Shown piece by piece: positions 63,705 through 64,000 of a stretch of DNA of 64,000 bases. The notes under the pieces were generated by a model. It made no database searches, was not told where the DNA came from, and was given only the letters and a program-made list of their open reading frames with translations. The stretch is from Roseococcus sp. (lineage in GTDB: Bacteria; Pseudomonadota; Alphaproteobacteria; Acetobacterales; Acetobacteraceae), in NCBI GenBank assembly GCA_026414745.1, contig JAOAIK010000019.1:31710-95709 (forward strand), written 5' to 3'. Positions within the stretch are counted from its first letter, which is position 1. Every line of letters starts with the position of its first letter. Both the position numbers and the translations under genes were made by a program.

Positions 63705-64000
63705 GCGGCGACGGACCCCTCGGCCTCGGCATAGTGGCAGGCGGCGTAGTGCCCGGGCGCCTTGAGCGCGAGACCGGGCGGGACGGCGCGGCACAGATCG
63801 CTCGCCTTCGGGCAGCGGCTGGCGAAGACGCAGCCGGGAATCTTCTGCTTGAGGCTGGGCACGAGGCCCGGAATCTCGGACAGGCGCGAGGTCTCGCCCG
63901 TCAGCGAGGAGCCGAGCTTCGGCACCGAGCCGAGCAGCCCCTGCGTGTAGGGATGGCGCGGGGAGCGGAAGAGATCGGCCACCGGCGCCTCCTCCACCTT
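63701..64000 (-). CDS. Oligopeptide/dipeptide ABC transporter ATP-binding protein (OppD/DppD type), 5' part outside window
   Basis: Only the last 99 residues are visible. They show FRSPRHPYTQGLLGSVP and the oligo_HPY end with CVFASRCPKASDLC, as in OppD/DppD. The Walker motifs lie beyond base 64000. It is coupled to the following OppF-type gene by ATGA overlap, so the pair forms the heterodimeric ATPase of the importer. Confidence 0.9.
   Translation of the reverse strand, partial: KVEEAPVADLFRSPRHPYTQGLLGSVPKLGSSLTGETSRLSEIPGLVPSLKQKIPGCVFASRCPKASDLCRAVPPGLALKAPGHYAACHYAEAEGSVAA

Overview
This window is chromosomal DNA from a very GC-rich alphaproteobacterium, most likely of the Rhodospirillales/Acetobacteraceae (Roseomonas- or Elioraea-like). 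The basis is the mix of gatCAB, PleD, MucR, a HHHH-type Fur, a pyrB-pyrC-plsY-dprA-topA-rnr-rpmG block, several orphan tripartite-tricarboxylate substrate-binding proteins and strong G/C bias at third codon positions. Genes are packed tightly: many neighbours overlap by ATGA, GTGA or TGATG, and several convergent pairs abut or overlap. I saw no rRNA, tRNA, CRISPR array, insertion sequence or integrase.

Layout. 1-7761 (+): 3' part of a reducing type I polyketide synthase, an alpha-oxoamine synthase and a CDP-alcohol phosphotransferase, which look like one lipid-forming operon. 7762-10975 (-): gatC-gatA-gatB. 11021-11497 (+): ruvX, followed by an intergenic cluster of perfect inverted repeats. 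11770-14879 (-): a type I secretion ABC protein and its membrane fusion partner. 15027-24721 (+): pyrB, a GNAT, a pyrC-like gene, plsY, dprA, topA, rnr and rpmG. 24714-26111 (-): pleD. 26171-26767 (+): a PmtA-like phospholipid N-methyltransferase. 26911-34004 (-): a VOC protein, a GST, and the elongasome genes mreB-mreC-mreD-mrdA-rodA. 34225-38408 (-): a Bug-type binding protein and a heavy-metal-class RND pump with four 11-bp-phased repeats in front of it. 38553-39528 (+): azlCD. 39584-44009 (-): an ornithine/lysine decarboxylase with a long leader, then a MacAB-like three-gene exporter. 44073-45838 (-): olsB, fur and mucR. 45938-46189 (+): a TusA-like protein. 46198-49153 (-): a GNAT, an SDR and hutF; 49256-51963 (+): hutH and hutI. 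52019-56689: a thioesterase, an EamA exporter, a cysteine-dioxygenase-like protein, a GntR regulator, a second Bug protein, a small Cys/Pro-rich secreted protein and a double cold-shock-domain protein. 56789-62417 (-): a DadA-like oxidoreductase, a very acidic hypothetical protein, and a form II CO-dehydrogenase-family coxS-coxL-coxM set. 62673-64000 (-): two oligopeptide ABC ATPases, the last one cut by the window end.

How the genes work together. Membrane lipid chemistry recurs: the PKS/oxoamine/CDP-alcohol operon, PlsY, the PmtA-like enzyme and OlsB (ornithine lipid) all sit here, and olsB is translationally coupled to fur. A second theme is nitrogen and sulfur catabolism: histidine use (hutF, hutH, hutI), a cysteine-dioxygenase-like gene under a GntR regulator, and peptide uptake. 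The most novel candidate is the PKS/oxoamine-synthase/CDP-alcohol operon, read here as a pathway to a polyketide-derived amino-lipid. Its ketosynthase end lies outside the window. The clearest undescribed regulatory signal is the phased repeat array in front of the RND pump.
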